Below are positions 25,231 to 33,601 of a stretch of DNA of 64,000 bases, piece by piece. Every line of letters begins with the position of its first letter. Within the stretch, counting starts at the first letter, position 1. The stretch is from NCEH01 sp040049195. GTDB taxonomy: Bacteria > Pseudomonadota > Alphaproteobacteria > Rhizobiales > Xanthobacteraceae. The notes beneath the pieces are model-generated. The model was given only the letters and a program-made list of their open reading frames with translations. It did no database searches and was not told the DNA's origin. The stretch lies in NCBI RefSeq assembly GCF_040049195.1, contig NZ_JBDZDL010000012.1; one strand, 5' to 3'. Made by a program: the position numbers and the translations under genes.

Positions 25231-25244
25231 TTAACCGAGATTAA
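25231..25244 (+). promoter_or_regulatory. FNR/FixK-type box before the DUF2933 gene
   Basis: TTAACCGAGATTAA followed by AGA, 146 nt before ATG 25391. Confidence 0.6.
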
Positions 25245-25390
25245 AGACGCGCCCCCTGGGAGCGCCCAACGTTCGCACGTGAGCAGAAGCGCGATTTGCC
25301 AAACTGCCTCACGGCAGCGGCCCTTCGACCCTCCGGGTGAGGACTATGCCCAACGTCATTTGGCAAGGTCACCAACCCGGCGAGGCCGTC

Positions 25391-25669
25391 ATGGAACCGC
25401 ACACCAATCACATGGATCACCAACAACAGCGGCCGAGTCGCTTCAGCGCGGCGAATATTGCGCTCTACGGCTTCCTGGCGATCGCCGCCTTCTACCTGAT
25501 CACGGAACATCGCGCGCATCTCTTGGGCTGGCTGCCCTTCCTTCTCATCCTTGCCTGCCCGTTGCTGCACCTGTTCATGCACGGAGGCCATGGGGGGCAT
25601 GGCGGGAATGCAGACGCACCGCCGCCTCCTGCCAAATCCCCGCCTGATCAATCCCCGCATCAGCATTGA
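25391..25669 (+). CDS. DUF2933-type small membrane protein
   Basis: This 92-residue product has a His-rich N-terminus, two hydrophobic helices (about 22-38 and 44-62) and the sequence HLFMHGGHGGHGG before a Pro-rich tail ending in His. This is the DUF2933 pattern, often found beside copper-resistance genes and isoprenylcysteine-methyltransferase-like proteins. The function is unknown; His clusters suggest metal contact. GAGG lies five bases before ATG 25391. The next gene follows 22 nt later. Confidence 0.75.
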   Translation: MEPHTNHMDHQQQRPSRFSAANIALYGFLAIAAFYLITEHRAHLLGWLPFLLILACPLLHLFMHGGHGGHGGNADAPPPPAKSPPDQSPHQH

Positions 25670-25691
25670 TCATTTCAGCGGAGCGCGCCCC

Positions 25692-26348
25692 ATGCACGAC
25701 AGTATTCCAGCCTATGGTCTCTGGTCCCTCGTTATCCTGAACTCGATCGTTTTCATCTTCTTCGCGTTCAGCTTCTTCAAGCCGTCGACCCCTCGCGACT
25801 GGCGCTCGTTCGGCGCCTTTAGCGCCTTCATCATTGCGCTCTTCACCGAGATGTACGGCTTTCCTCTCACGATCTATCTACTCTCGGGGTGGCTGCAATC
25901 GCGCTATCCGGGTGTCGATTGGTTCTCGCACGACGCCGGCCACCTGCTCGAAGAGCTGTTTGGCTGGCGCGCCAATCCCCATTTCGGCCCATTTCACATT
26001 CTCAGCTTTGTCTTCATCGGCGGCGGCTTCATTCTGATTTCAACCGGCTGGAACGCGCTCTATCAGGCGCAACGACAACACAAGCTGGCGACGACGGGCA
26101 TCTATGCGCGAATCCGGCATCCCCAATATGCCGGCTTCGTGCTGGTCATGTTTGGTTTCCTGCTGCAATGGCCGACCTTGCTTACGCTCGCCATGTTCCC
26201 AGTCCTGGTGTTCATGTATTGGCGGCTTGCCAAGCATGAAGAGCGCGAATCTCTGGCCGAATTCGGCGAAGCCTATGCTCGCTATATGCGAGACGTACCG
26301 GCCTTCATTCCGCGTCTGTCTGGCCAGCGCATCAATGCAAGCGGGTGA
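25692..26348 (+). CDS. Isoprenylcysteine carboxyl methyltransferase-like membrane protein
   Basis: This 218-residue polytopic protein has about five hydrophobic segments. The C-terminal ICMT/phospholipid-methyltransferase signature is GIYARIRHPQYAGFVLVMFGFLLQWPT...KHEERESLAEFGEAYARYM. The R-H-P-x-Y and E-E motifs bind SAM in this fold. Bacterial members may methylate lipids or small thiols; the substrate here is unknown. It forms an operon with the DUF2933 gene, a pairing also found in metal-resistance islands. Confidence 0.85.
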   Translation: MHDSIPAYGLWSLVILNSIVFIFFAFSFFKPSTPRDWRSFGAFSAFIIALFTEMYGFPLTIYLLSGWLQSRYPGVDWFSHDAGHLLEELFGWRANPHFGPFHILSFVFIGGGFILISTGWNALYQAQRQHKLATTGIYARIRHPQYAGFVLVMFGFLLQWPTLLTLAMFPVLVFMYWRLAKHEERESLAEFGEAYARYMRDVPAFIPRLSGQRINASG

Positions 26349-26406
26349 TCGCAAGTCGCGGTCATCGTCCGGCCGTCAGCGTCGATGACCGCGCCGCGCC
26401 GTCTAT

Positions 26407-26420
26407 TCAATCCACGTTAA
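26407..26420 (+). promoter_or_regulatory. Degenerate FNR/FixK-type box before cfa
   Basis: TCAATCCACGTTAA followed by AG, 65 nt before ATG 26486. The right half (GTTAAAG) matches the other boxes, the left half is weak. Confidence 0.35.
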
Positions 26421-26485
26421 AGTCTGTCGCCGGTTCGCACGCATTCTAGTCGGGCTTCGCGTCAATCGACTGAGAAAGCCCGGTC

Positions 26486-27760
26486 ATGGATGCCCTTGTT
26501 TTCAGAACCCTGCGTCGTCTCGTTAAAACGGGATGTCTCACAATAACGACGGCCAACGGCGTTGCCAGGACCTTCGGCGACGGAGCTGGATTGGCCGTCA
26601 AGGTCCGCTTCAGAACAGCGACGGCGCAGCGGCGGGTCCTGCTCGATCCGGAGCTGCGTCTTGGCGAAGCCTTCGTCGACGGTGACCTCGTCATCGAACA
26701 GGGCACTATCACGCAGTTGCTTGAGCTGCTTCTGTCCCAAAACCACAATGGCGCGGCGCCAATCACCACCAAGATGCTGGCCGGCCTTCGCTTCGTTCTC
26801 CGTCGGCTTGCGCAAAAGAACGGCCGCAGACGATCCAGGCGAAACGTTGCGCATCACTACGATCTCAGCGGGAAGCTCTACGAGCTCTTCCTCGATGAGG
26901 ACATGCAGTATAGCTGCGCCTACTTCGAACGCGCAGACATGTCATTGGACGAGGCCCAGCAGGCCAAGAAGCGGCACATCGCAGCCAAGCTCCTCCCCAA
27001 TCGGAATGCGCGGGTGCTCGACATCGGCTGTGGCTGGGGCGGCCTTGCGCTCTATCTCGCTGAGGCCTTCGATGCACACGTCACCGGGATCACCCTTTCG
27101 GCCGAACAACTCGAATTCGCCAGGGCACGCGCCGCCAGCGCCGCGGATCCCGGTCGTCTCGACTTTCGATCGCAGGACTACAGGGACGTCGGCGAACGTT
27201 TCGATCGGATCGTGTCCGTGGGCATGTTCGAACATGTCGGCGTCAATCACTATGATGCGTTTTTCCGGAAATGCCGCGACCTGCTCGATGACGAAGGTGT
27301 GCTTCTCCTTCACTCGATCGGCCGGTCAGACGAGCCCGGTTTCACCAATCCGTGGATCGCCAAGTACATCTTTCCCGGCGGCTACATTCCATCGCTTTCC
27401 GAGGTCCTTCCCGCGATAGAGCGGGCCGGGCTCGTCATCACCGACATCGAGATCCTGCGCCTGCATTATGCCGAAACGCTCAGACATTGGCGGGAGCGGT
27501 TTCTGGCCCGCCGCGCTGAGGCGGTCGAACTCTTCGATGAACGCTTCGCCCGCCTGTGGGAGTACTATCTCGGCGTCTCCGAGCTAGCCTTCCGCTATCA
27601 AGGGATGATGGTGTTCCAGATCCAGGTCGCCAGACGGCAGGACGCGGTGCCGCTCACGCGGGGCTACATCGAGCGCGAAGAGCGCCGCTTGCGGAGCGTC
27701 AGCGGCACGACGCAAGAGTGCGAAGGCCCCCGCGAGACTTCTTGCGTGACGGTCAGCTGA
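26486..27760 (+). CDS. cfa: Cyclopropane-fatty-acyl-phospholipid synthase
   Basis: This 424-residue SAM-dependent enzyme converts unsaturated membrane lipid acyl chains to cyclopropane forms, which toughens membranes in stationary phase, acid or low oxygen. An N-terminal lipid-binding domain (about 1-110) precedes the motifs VAHHYDLSGKLYELFLD (121-137), QYSCAYF (141-147), the SAM-binding VLDIGCGWGG (177-186), and MFEHVGVNHYDAFF. Length and motifs fit functional CFA synthases. The start is ATG 26486. Confidence 0.95.
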   Translation: MDALVFRTLRRLVKTGCLTITTANGVARTFGDGAGLAVKVRFRTATAQRRVLLDPELRLGEAFVDGDLVIEQGTITQLLELLLSQNHNGAAPITTKMLAGLRFVLRRLAQKNGRRRSRRNVAHHYDLSGKLYELFLDEDMQYSCAYFERADMSLDEAQQAKKRHIAAKLLPNRNARVLDIGCGWGGLALYLAEAFDAHVTGITLSAEQLEFARARAASAADPGRLDFRSQDYRDVGERFDRIVSVGMFEHVGVNHYDAFFRKCRDLLDDEGVLLLHSIGRSDEPGFTNPWIAKYIFPGGYIPSLSEVLPAIERAGLVITDIEILRLHYAETLRHWRERFLARRAEAVELFDERFARLWEYYLGVSELAFRYQGMMVFQIQVARRQDAVPLTRGYIEREERRLRSVSGTTQECEGPRETSCVTVS

Positions 27761-27830
27761 ACGACTGTGCATCGATCAGCAATGGTGCGCACGCTACCGA
27801 GCGTATCGATCGGCTTCGCCGCGCCAGCCA

Positions 27831-28508
27831 CTACAAAGCGAGCCATTCATAGAGGATGCGCGGAATACGCTGCCTGAACAGAACTGCGGCCGTACCGGCG
27901 AAGGCAACCACCGCACTGAGATGCCAGAGCAGCACCATCGCGCTGGTGTCGAGGCCGTGAAACAGATTGAGGATCGTAGCAGGGAGGGAAAAGCTCGACA
28001 GAGCGGCGACGACAACAATCGGTCCTCTCCACACTATGAGACCGAGGCGACTCAAGCTAAGCATAGTCAGAAATATCGGAATGCCGACAATTCCGATGAT
28101 GACGGGACATTGCGGGCTGCCTTCAAAGGCAACGGCGCGCCACTCCTCCCGGAGGACCTCGAGGGCGACACCGGCCAGTTCCATGACAAGCCAGCCCCCG
28201 AAGGCGGCCAGCGGCCCGAGGAGCCAAAACCGAGAGCCCCCTGGGCGACGAAGCATGAGGATCGTCAGGAGACCTGTGACAAAGATCAGTGCCGAGGTCG
28301 CGACGGAGGCAACGAACATCGGATCCGCCATTTGAAAGGCGATGTCAGTGCGAAGCGGCCGCACCAGCGCGAGCAATGGCAAGGCGATCGCAACAATGGC
28401 AACCGTCCACCGCCTGCGCGATCGAATGCGCCGTTCGACATGGTGAGGCCTGAGATCCGCCACTAGTCTGCTGATCAGCTCTTCCGTTCGCACGCGTTGC
28501 CAAGTCAC
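27831..28508 (-). CDS. NrsF (DUF1109) anti-sigma factor
   Basis: This 225-residue protein has a short cytoplasmic N-terminus (RTEELISRLVADLRP) and six hydrophobic helices, the plan of DUF1109/NrsF. These proteins hold an ECF sigma (SigF) at the membrane and release it under oxidative, metal or light stress. GGAGG lies before GTG 28508. The cognate sigma normally lies next door; none is within 7 kb here. It is the last of three minus-strand genes downstream of DUF305, after a 229-nt gap (28,509-28,737) in which I see no gene. Confidence 0.85.
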   Translation of the reverse strand: MTWQRVRTEELISRLVADLRPHHVERRIRSRRRWTVAIVAIALPLLALVRPLRTDIAFQMADPMFVASVATSALIFVTGLLTILMLRRPGGSRFWLLGPLAAFGGWLVMELAGVALEVLREEWRAVAFEGSPQCPVIIGIVGIPIFLTMLSLSRLGLIVWRGPIVVVAALSSFSLPATILNLFHGLDTSAMVLLWHLSAVVAFAGTAAVLFRQRIPRILYEWLAL

Positions 28509-28737
28509 GATTACCTCCAGCCGAATATCGAGTCGCGGGACTTCGACCGGCCTGGACCCAGCGAGATCAGTCTATCGACACACCGATGTGCGACGGGTCT
28601 GCCGAAACGCCTGCGACCGGCGACGTATGGAATTCGCAGATCAATGGCATTTCGTTACAGCTGTTTGTTTCGCCGTTCGATTCGAGCAAAGCCAAAGAGG
28701 TGTGGTCTGTCGCCAATGATCGCGCTAGCGGCCGCTC

Positions 28738-29205
28738 TTATTGGACGTGATCGCTGGAGAATGTCACCGAAACAGGGCGTGATCGTCCTGGTACGGTTAT
28801 CTCGACCACAATGTCGTAGCGATCGTTTCCGGGAAGGGTGACAAATCCTCCATAGGTGATCGTGTTCGCGATCTTCATGGGATCAAGCCGAACGGATTGT
28901 TCCCCGACGTGACCCAGGCCGCCGATCCTGGCCGACACCTGGGCGTTCTCCACACGCGCGCCTGATTGCGCATCGAACACCGCGACCACAATATGCTGCT
29001 GGTGGCGTGCCGTTCCGGCGCCGCCATGCATCGTGCTCTCCGCGTGGGCCGCCGGATGGCCGCGGACGACAGCCGCCGGCACGATACCGAGATAGACGGC
29101 CAGGCCGTCCGCGCTGCGATAGCCATCATCCGCGAGCGCAGGGCCAAGCGCGAGAGCGATTGTGATCAGAACACCAGCGCAGCGCCGCCATATCCGAGCA
29201 ACCAT
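28738..29205 (-). CDS. Periplasmic beta-sandwich protein (YtkA/FixH-like), unknown role
   Basis: This 155-residue product has a signal peptide (about 1-23, ALADDG). The mature part resembles small Ig-like periplasmic domains of the YtkA/FixH kind: IVVAVFDAQSGARVENAQVSARIGGLG, then YGGFVTLPGNDRYDIVVEITVPGRSRPVSVTF. His residues (AAHAESTMHGG, RHQQH) could bind copper. GGAGAG precedes ATG 29205. The DUF305 gene lies 74 nt upstream on the same strand. Family assignment is tentative. Confidence 0.6.
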   Translation of the reverse strand: MVARIWRRCAGVLITIALALGPALADDGYRSADGLAVYLGIVPAAVVRGHPAAHAESTMHGGAGTARHQQHIVVAVFDAQSGARVENAQVSARIGGLGHVGEQSVRLDPMKIANTITYGGFVTLPGNDRYDIVVEITVPGRSRPVSVTFSSDHVQ

Positions 29206-29279
29206 TCGATCTCTCCGATCACGACCGCATCCCGAATGCGTGGCAGTCCTGAAACCCGATGCTCGCAGGCATGCCCGAT

Positions 29280-29747
29280 CTATTCGCCGCGCTGCTTGAG
29301 CCACGCGCGCATGCGATCGATTTCGGCCTCCTGGCTCGCAATGATGTCCTGCGCAAGGGCTTTCGCCGGCTGATCCGATCCGTATTCAAGGACGGCCCGC
29401 GCCATCTCGATGGCAGCCTGGTGATGCGGGATCATGCCCTTGACGAAAGCGACATCCGGATCCTTGGCCTGCACCGCTTCCATCATCGGCATGTGCATGC
29501 CCATCATCGCCCGCATGTAGGCCTGGGAGGCCTTTGGCAGCGTCGCCATGCATGCCGACATGTGCTCGGCCATCATACCCTGCATCATACCCATCATCGG
29601 CGCGCATTGCTGCGATGGCGCCGCAGCCGCCGGCGGCGCGGGCTGACCTGTTGCCGCACCGTCATGGTGCGCGTCGTGCTGCGCAACAGCGAGGCTCGGC
29701 ACGAGCAGGAACGCGAAAGTCACCATCGCTCGCAACTTGGGCTGCAT
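29280..29747 (-). CDS. DUF305 copper-type periplasmic protein, Met/His-rich
   Basis: This is 155 residues from ATG 29747 (29753 is also possible). A signal peptide (about 1-23) is followed by a His/Ala-rich spacer and a Met-rich stretch (MMGMMQGMMAEHMSACM, MMGMHMPMM). The DUF305 core is VAFVKGMIPHHQAAIEMARAVLEYG...AQDIIASQEAEIDRMRAWL, with the conserved PHHQ and EI motifs. DUF305 proteins are ferritin-like helical bundles linked to copper handling. An FNR-type box lies 130 nt upstream. Confidence 0.88.
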   Translation of the reverse strand: MQPKLRAMVTFAFLLVPSLAVAQHDAHHDGAATGQPAPPAAAAPSQQCAPMMGMMQGMMAEHMSACMATLPKASQAYMRAMMGMHMPMMEAVQAKDPDVAFVKGMIPHHQAAIEMARAVLEYGSDQPAKALAQDIIASQEAEIDRMRAWLKQRGE

Positions 29748-29877
29748 TGCCATGTCCTCGTCGACCTGTTTCCGCCGAAAGCATCGCGGCCATCCGACGT
29801 CCCGATCCCAAGCGCCGGTCGGCGATGACCTCGATTCCAACTGGGGTTCACAGTAGAACGAGCCAGCATCGACGAAC

Positions 29878-29891
29878 TTAACTTCGATCAA
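29878..29891. promoter_or_regulatory. FNR/FixK-type box between DUF305 and carbamate kinase
   Basis: TTAACTTCGATCAA lies in the divergent gap, 130 nt from the DUF305 start (minus) and 272 nt from the carbamate kinase start (plus). The same 14 bases occur at 55,990-56,003. A 70-codon plus-strand frame (29,949-30,161) fills part of the gap but has no ribosome-binding site. Confidence 0.65.
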
Positions 29892-30163
29892 GGATCGCCA
29901 TCGCCCCGACCGCGAGATTGGGCCGTCCTATCGGCGTCCCGGCCGAAGATGCGGCCACCCTTGGGCGTGGTATCGGGCTTCGCAGAGTTCGGGCCAGCGA
30001 CGATGGTCGTGGAGATGGACGGACGGCCGGAGAGTGAAGACGTAGAGGACAGACGTTTGATGCGTGAGTTTGTGGCAATCGAACGGGACCCGAGCGGTAG
30101 CTTCCAAGCCTATGCCCGAACGCCGTCAGTCCCATGCGGTCCCGGCCGGGGATGCGCCTGACC

Positions 30164-31075
30164 ATGCGCGTTGTTGTTGCACTTGGGGGTAATGCGCTTC
30201 TGAAGCGCGGCGAGCCGATGAGCGCCGAGGCTCAGCGCGCCAATGTCAGGAAGGCGGCCGCGGCGCTGGCCGATCTCGCCACCGACCACGACATCATCGT
30301 CGCCCATGGAAGCGGCCCGCAAGTCGGTTTGCTCGCCCTCCAGGCCGCAGCGTTGAAGGAGGTGCCACCCTATCCCCTCGACGTCATCAGCGCCGAGAGC
30401 ATCGGCATGATCGGCTATGTGATCGAGCAGGAACTGGCCAACGTCCTTCCTCCCGCCACCCGACTTGCCACGCTGCTGACGCATATCGAGGTGGCGCGCG
30501 ACGACCCCGCCTTCGGCCGTCCCGAGAAGCCGATCGGTCCAGTGTATGACGCACGGGACGCCGAGAATGCCCGCACGACCCATGGCTGGCCCATGGTTGA
30601 AGAGGCGCCGGGCCGGTGGCGTCGCGTTGTCGCCTCCCCCCTGCCCCAGCGGATCGTCCAGATCGAGGTGATCCGGATGCTGGTCTCCGCAAAGGTCGTC
30701 ACCATCTGCGCCGGCGGCGGCGGCATTCCCGTCGTCCGTGACCCCTCCGGCACTCTTCAAGGCGTCGAGGCCGTCATCGACAAGGATCGCGCGGCCGGAC
30801 TGCTCGCCGCAGACCTTGCTGCCGACGCATTTCTCATGCTGACGGACGTCGATGCCGTCTATCTCGACTGGGGCACACCGCAGCAACGTCCCGTTCGACG
30901 GGCGCGACCCGGCGAACTCGCGGTGCATCAATTCCCAGCCGGCTCTATGGGCCCCAAGGTGGAGGCGGCCTGTCAGTTTGCCAACGCGCCCGGTCGGGTT
31001 GCTGGCATTGGACGGCTGGAAGATGCCCGCGCGATCCTCGAGGGCAACGCCGGGACACTCGTCAAATCCGAATAG
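30164..31075 (+). CDS. arcC: Carbamate kinase
   Basis: This 303-residue amino-acid-kinase-fold enzyme catalyses carbamoyl phosphate + ADP to ATP + CO2 + NH3. Conserved segments are VVVALGGNALLKRGEPM (3-19), VAHGSGPQVGLLALQ, ESIGMIGYVIEQEL, PIGPVYD, ICAGGGGIPVV and MGPKVEAACQF. The start is ATG 30164; ATG 30152 is an alternative. Arginine deiminase and ornithine carbamoyltransferase genes, which usually accompany it, are absent from the window. It offers substrate-level ATP, fitting the anaerobic theme. Confidence 0.93.
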   Translation: MRVVVALGGNALLKRGEPMSAEAQRANVRKAAAALADLATDHDIIVAHGSGPQVGLLALQAAALKEVPPYPLDVISAESIGMIGYVIEQELANVLPPATRLATLLTHIEVARDDPAFGRPEKPIGPVYDARDAENARTTHGWPMVEEAPGRWRRVVASPLPQRIVQIEVIRMLVSAKVVTICAGGGGIPVVRDPSGTLQGVEAVIDKDRAAGLLAADLAADAFLMLTDVDAVYLDWGTPQQRPVRRARPGELAVHQFPAGSMGPKVEAACQFANAPGRVAGIGRLEDARAILEGNAGTLVKSE

Positions 31076-31149
31076 TGCCCTGCGAAATGCCCTATCTCGG
31101 ACTTATCTGAAGTGGAGACCGACGCGCCGCGTTCACGCGCGACCAGAAC

Positions 31150-31163
31150 TTGATCTGGATTAA
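31150..31163 (+). promoter_or_regulatory. FNR/FixK-type box before the copper P-ATPase
   Basis: TTGATCTGGATTAA followed by AGA, 133 nt before ATG 31297; the best match to the island consensus. Confidence 0.7.
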
Positions 31164-31296
31164 AGATTTCAAGACGCCCGGCGGCGAGGTTTGTGATCAG
31201 GACGTTGTCGCTTCCAGTCTATGGTCAGCGCGGCACAGAACTCTATCGCCCCGCCCAATCCAACCTCAGGCCGGGCCACCTGACGGACGAGGAAGA

Positions 31297-33390
31297 ATGA
31301 GCTCCCATCACGACCACCACGACCATCATCGGCACGCGGGCGCTGAAACGGCGCACCAGGCCGGTCATGGCGGCGCCAAGATCGTCGCGGCTGCCGGATC
31401 TAGCCATTCGGAGCATGCTGGTCATGACCACGGGGCCATGGTCGCGGACTTCCGCCGCCGGTTCTGGGTCACCCTGGTTCTGACGCCTCCGGTCCTGCTC
31501 CTCTCGCCGATGATCCGGCATTACCTCGGTCTGACGGATGTCCTGTCCTTCAGAGGTGACGGCCTCGTTCTCTTCGCGCTCTCGACCATCGCCTATCTTT
31601 ACGGCGGGTGGCCTTTCCTGACCGGCTTTTTCTCCGAGCTGCGCAAGGGGCAGCCCGGTATGATGACGCTGATCGCGATGGCCATCTCGGCCGCCTATTT
31701 CTTCTCGGCGGCGGTGACCTTTGGCTTCCCAGGCGAAGCATTCTACTGGGAGCTCGTCACCCTCATTGCCATCATGCTGCTCGGCCACTGGGTCGAGATG
31801 CGTTCGGTCATGGGGGCTTCGCGCGCGCTGGAAGAGCTGGTGCGCCTCCTGCCCGATAGCGCCACCCGCATCGACGCCGACGGCACGACGCACGACGTGC
31901 CGATCTCAGAACTCAAGCCCGGCGACCATGTCATCGTTCGCCCCGGCGCCAAGGTGCCGGTCGACGGCGAGATCATCGAGGGATCGTCAGGCTTTAACGA
32001 AGCGATGCTGACGGGTGAATCGCGTCCCGTCACCAAGACGGTCGGTGCAACGGCGATCGGCGGCGCGATCAATGGCGCAAACGCCGTCACGATCAAGGTG
32101 ACCAAGACCGGCGATGCGACCTATCTCGCCCAGGTCATCGATCTCGTGAAGAAGGCGCAGGCGACGCGCTCGCGCACGCAGGACATCGCCAACAGGGCGG
32201 CGGCTTGGCTGACCTACATCGCTCTGGTCGTGGGCTTCGGAACGCTATTCGTCTGGTGGTTCTGGCTTGGCGCCCCACTCGAATTCGCGCTTGAGCGCAT
32301 GGTCACCGTCATGGTCGTGGCGTGCCCGCATGCGCTAGGCCTTGCCGTTCCTCTCGTGGTCGCCGTCAGCACATCGCTCAGCGCCAGCAATGGCCTTCTG
32401 ATCCGCGACAGAGCCGCGTTCGAACGGGCGCGCAATCTCGATGCTGTCGTGCTCGACAAGACCGGCACGCTGACGGAAGGGCGTTTTGGGGTCAGCGACG
32501 TGGTGCTGCTGGAAGGCAGTGACGAGAACACGGAACTCGCTTTCGCCGCGGCAGCCGAAAACCAGTCCGAGCACCCCATCGCTCACGGCATCGTCGCCGA
32601 GGCCAAGCGCAGGAATCTGACCATTCCGAAAGCCAGCGAGGTGAGCAACATCACGGGCGAGGGCATCGTCGCCAAGGTCGATGGGCAAGACATCCGGATC
32701 GTCAGCCCCGGCCATCTCGCCCGGCAAGGCAAGCCCATCACCAACGAGAAGCTCAAGCAGCTCGAGGCTCAGGGCAAGACCGTGGTGGCGCTGCTACGCG
32801 ATGGCCAGCCGCGTGCGCTCTTTGCGCTCGCCGACATCGTCCGACCGGAATCCAAGGACGCGATCGCCGAGCTGACTCGGCTCGGCATCAAGCCGGTCAT
32901 GCTGACGGGCGATGCGAAGGGCGTCGCCGAGAGCGTGTCGAAGGAACTCGGTATCGCCGAGTATTTCGCGGAGGTCCTGCCCGACCAGAAGTCGGACAAG
33001 ATCAAGGAGCTGCAGGCGCGCGGGCTTTCGGTGGCGATGGTGGGCGACGGCGTCAACGACGCGCCGGCCCTCGTTCAGGCGGACCTCGGCGTGGCCATCG
33101 GCGCCGGCACCGACGTTGCCGTCGAGTCGGCGGATGTCGTGCTCGTCAAGAGCGATCCGCGCGACGTCGCGGCGATCCTCGGCCTGTCTCGGGCCACCTA
33201 TCGCAAGATGGTGCAGAACCTCATCTGGGCGACGGGCTACAACACCGTGGCGATCCCGATGGCCGCCGGCATCACCTTCGGCACCGGCTTCCTGATGACC
33301 CCGGCGGTGGCTGCTGTCTTCATGTCGGCAAGCACCATCATCGTCGCGATCAATGCGCAGTTCCTGCGCTTCTACCGCAGGCACGGCTAA
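31297..33390 (+). CDS. copB: Copper-translocating P-type ATPase, CopB type (P1B-3)
   Basis: This 697-residue heavy-metal ATPase has a His-rich N-terminus (residues 4-46, many HH and HDH) instead of a CxxC domain. About eight transmembrane helices follow. The actuator loop carries TGES (239-242), the intramembrane metal motif is CPH (343-345), the phosphorylation site is DKTGT (Asp387), then the SEHPI nucleotide-binding His and GDGVNDAPAL. CPH and a His-rich N-terminus define the CopB subgroup, which exports Cu(I)/Cu(II) or silver. GAGGAAGA precedes ATG 31297. The region 31,076-31,296 holds only the FNR-type box. Confidence 0.95.
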   Translation: MSSHHDHHDHHRHAGAETAHQAGHGGAKIVAAAGSSHSEHAGHDHGAMVADFRRRFWVTLVLTPPVLLLSPMIRHYLGLTDVLSFRGDGLVLFALSTIAYLYGGWPFLTGFFSELRKGQPGMMTLIAMAISAAYFFSAAVTFGFPGEAFYWELVTLIAIMLLGHWVEMRSVMGASRALEELVRLLPDSATRIDADGTTHDVPISELKPGDHVIVRPGAKVPVDGEIIEGSSGFNEAMLTGESRPVTKTVGATAIGGAINGANAVTIKVTKTGDATYLAQVIDLVKKAQATRSRTQDIANRAAAWLTYIALVVGFGTLFVWWFWLGAPLEFALERMVTVMVVACPHALGLAVPLVVAVSTSLSASNGLLIRDRAAFERARNLDAVVLDKTGTLTEGRFGVSDVVLLEGSDENTELAFAAAAENQSEHPIAHGIVAEAKRRNLTIPKASEVSNITGEGIVAKVDGQDIRIVSPGHLARQGKPITNEKLKQLEAQGKTVVALLRDGQPRALFALADIVRPESKDAIAELTRLGIKPVMLTGDAKGVAESVSKELGIAEYFAEVLPDQKSDKIKELQARGLSVAMVGDGVNDAPALVQADLGVAIGAGTDVAVESADVVLVKSDPRDVAAILGLSRATYRKMVQNLIWATGYNTVAIPMAAGITFGTGFLMTPAVAAVFMSASTIIVAINAQFLRFYRRHG

Positions 33391-33403
33391 GGGGCTTCGA
33401 CTG

Positions 33404-33446
33404 GCCTCAAAAAGGATGGCTGGCCTTTCGGCCGTCATTTTGGCGC
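33404..33446 (+). terminator. Possible terminator after copB
   Basis: A GGCC-TTTC-GGCC core stem with partly paired flanks, preceded by an A run and followed by TTTTGG, lies about 30 nt after the copB stop. The stem is short and imperfect. Confidence 0.35.
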
Positions 33447-33529
33447 AACCGGAGGGGACAGGCCAACGCTCCGCCCCGAGGGCTGCGCGCACTAAGATGC
33501 GGCGTTGCGGCGCCCGACCGGCGAAGTCT

Positions 33530-33543
33530 TTAACGTCCGTCAA
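33530..33543 (+). promoter_or_regulatory. Degenerate FNR/FixK-type box before the DUF3141 gene
   Basis: TTAACGTCCGTCAA followed by GG, 58 nt before ATG 33602. The outer half-sites fit, the centre does not. Confidence 0.35.
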
Positions 33544-33601
33544 GGACGAGATGCTCAGCGCCGCGTGAGATCGGGTACGCGACATTTTAGAGGAGCCTCC
33601 G

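Noticed and set aside
29949..30161. 70-codon frame before carbamate kinase
   Set aside because: No ribosome-binding site, no domain, and it ends just before arcC only by chance as far as can be seen; left as intergenic.
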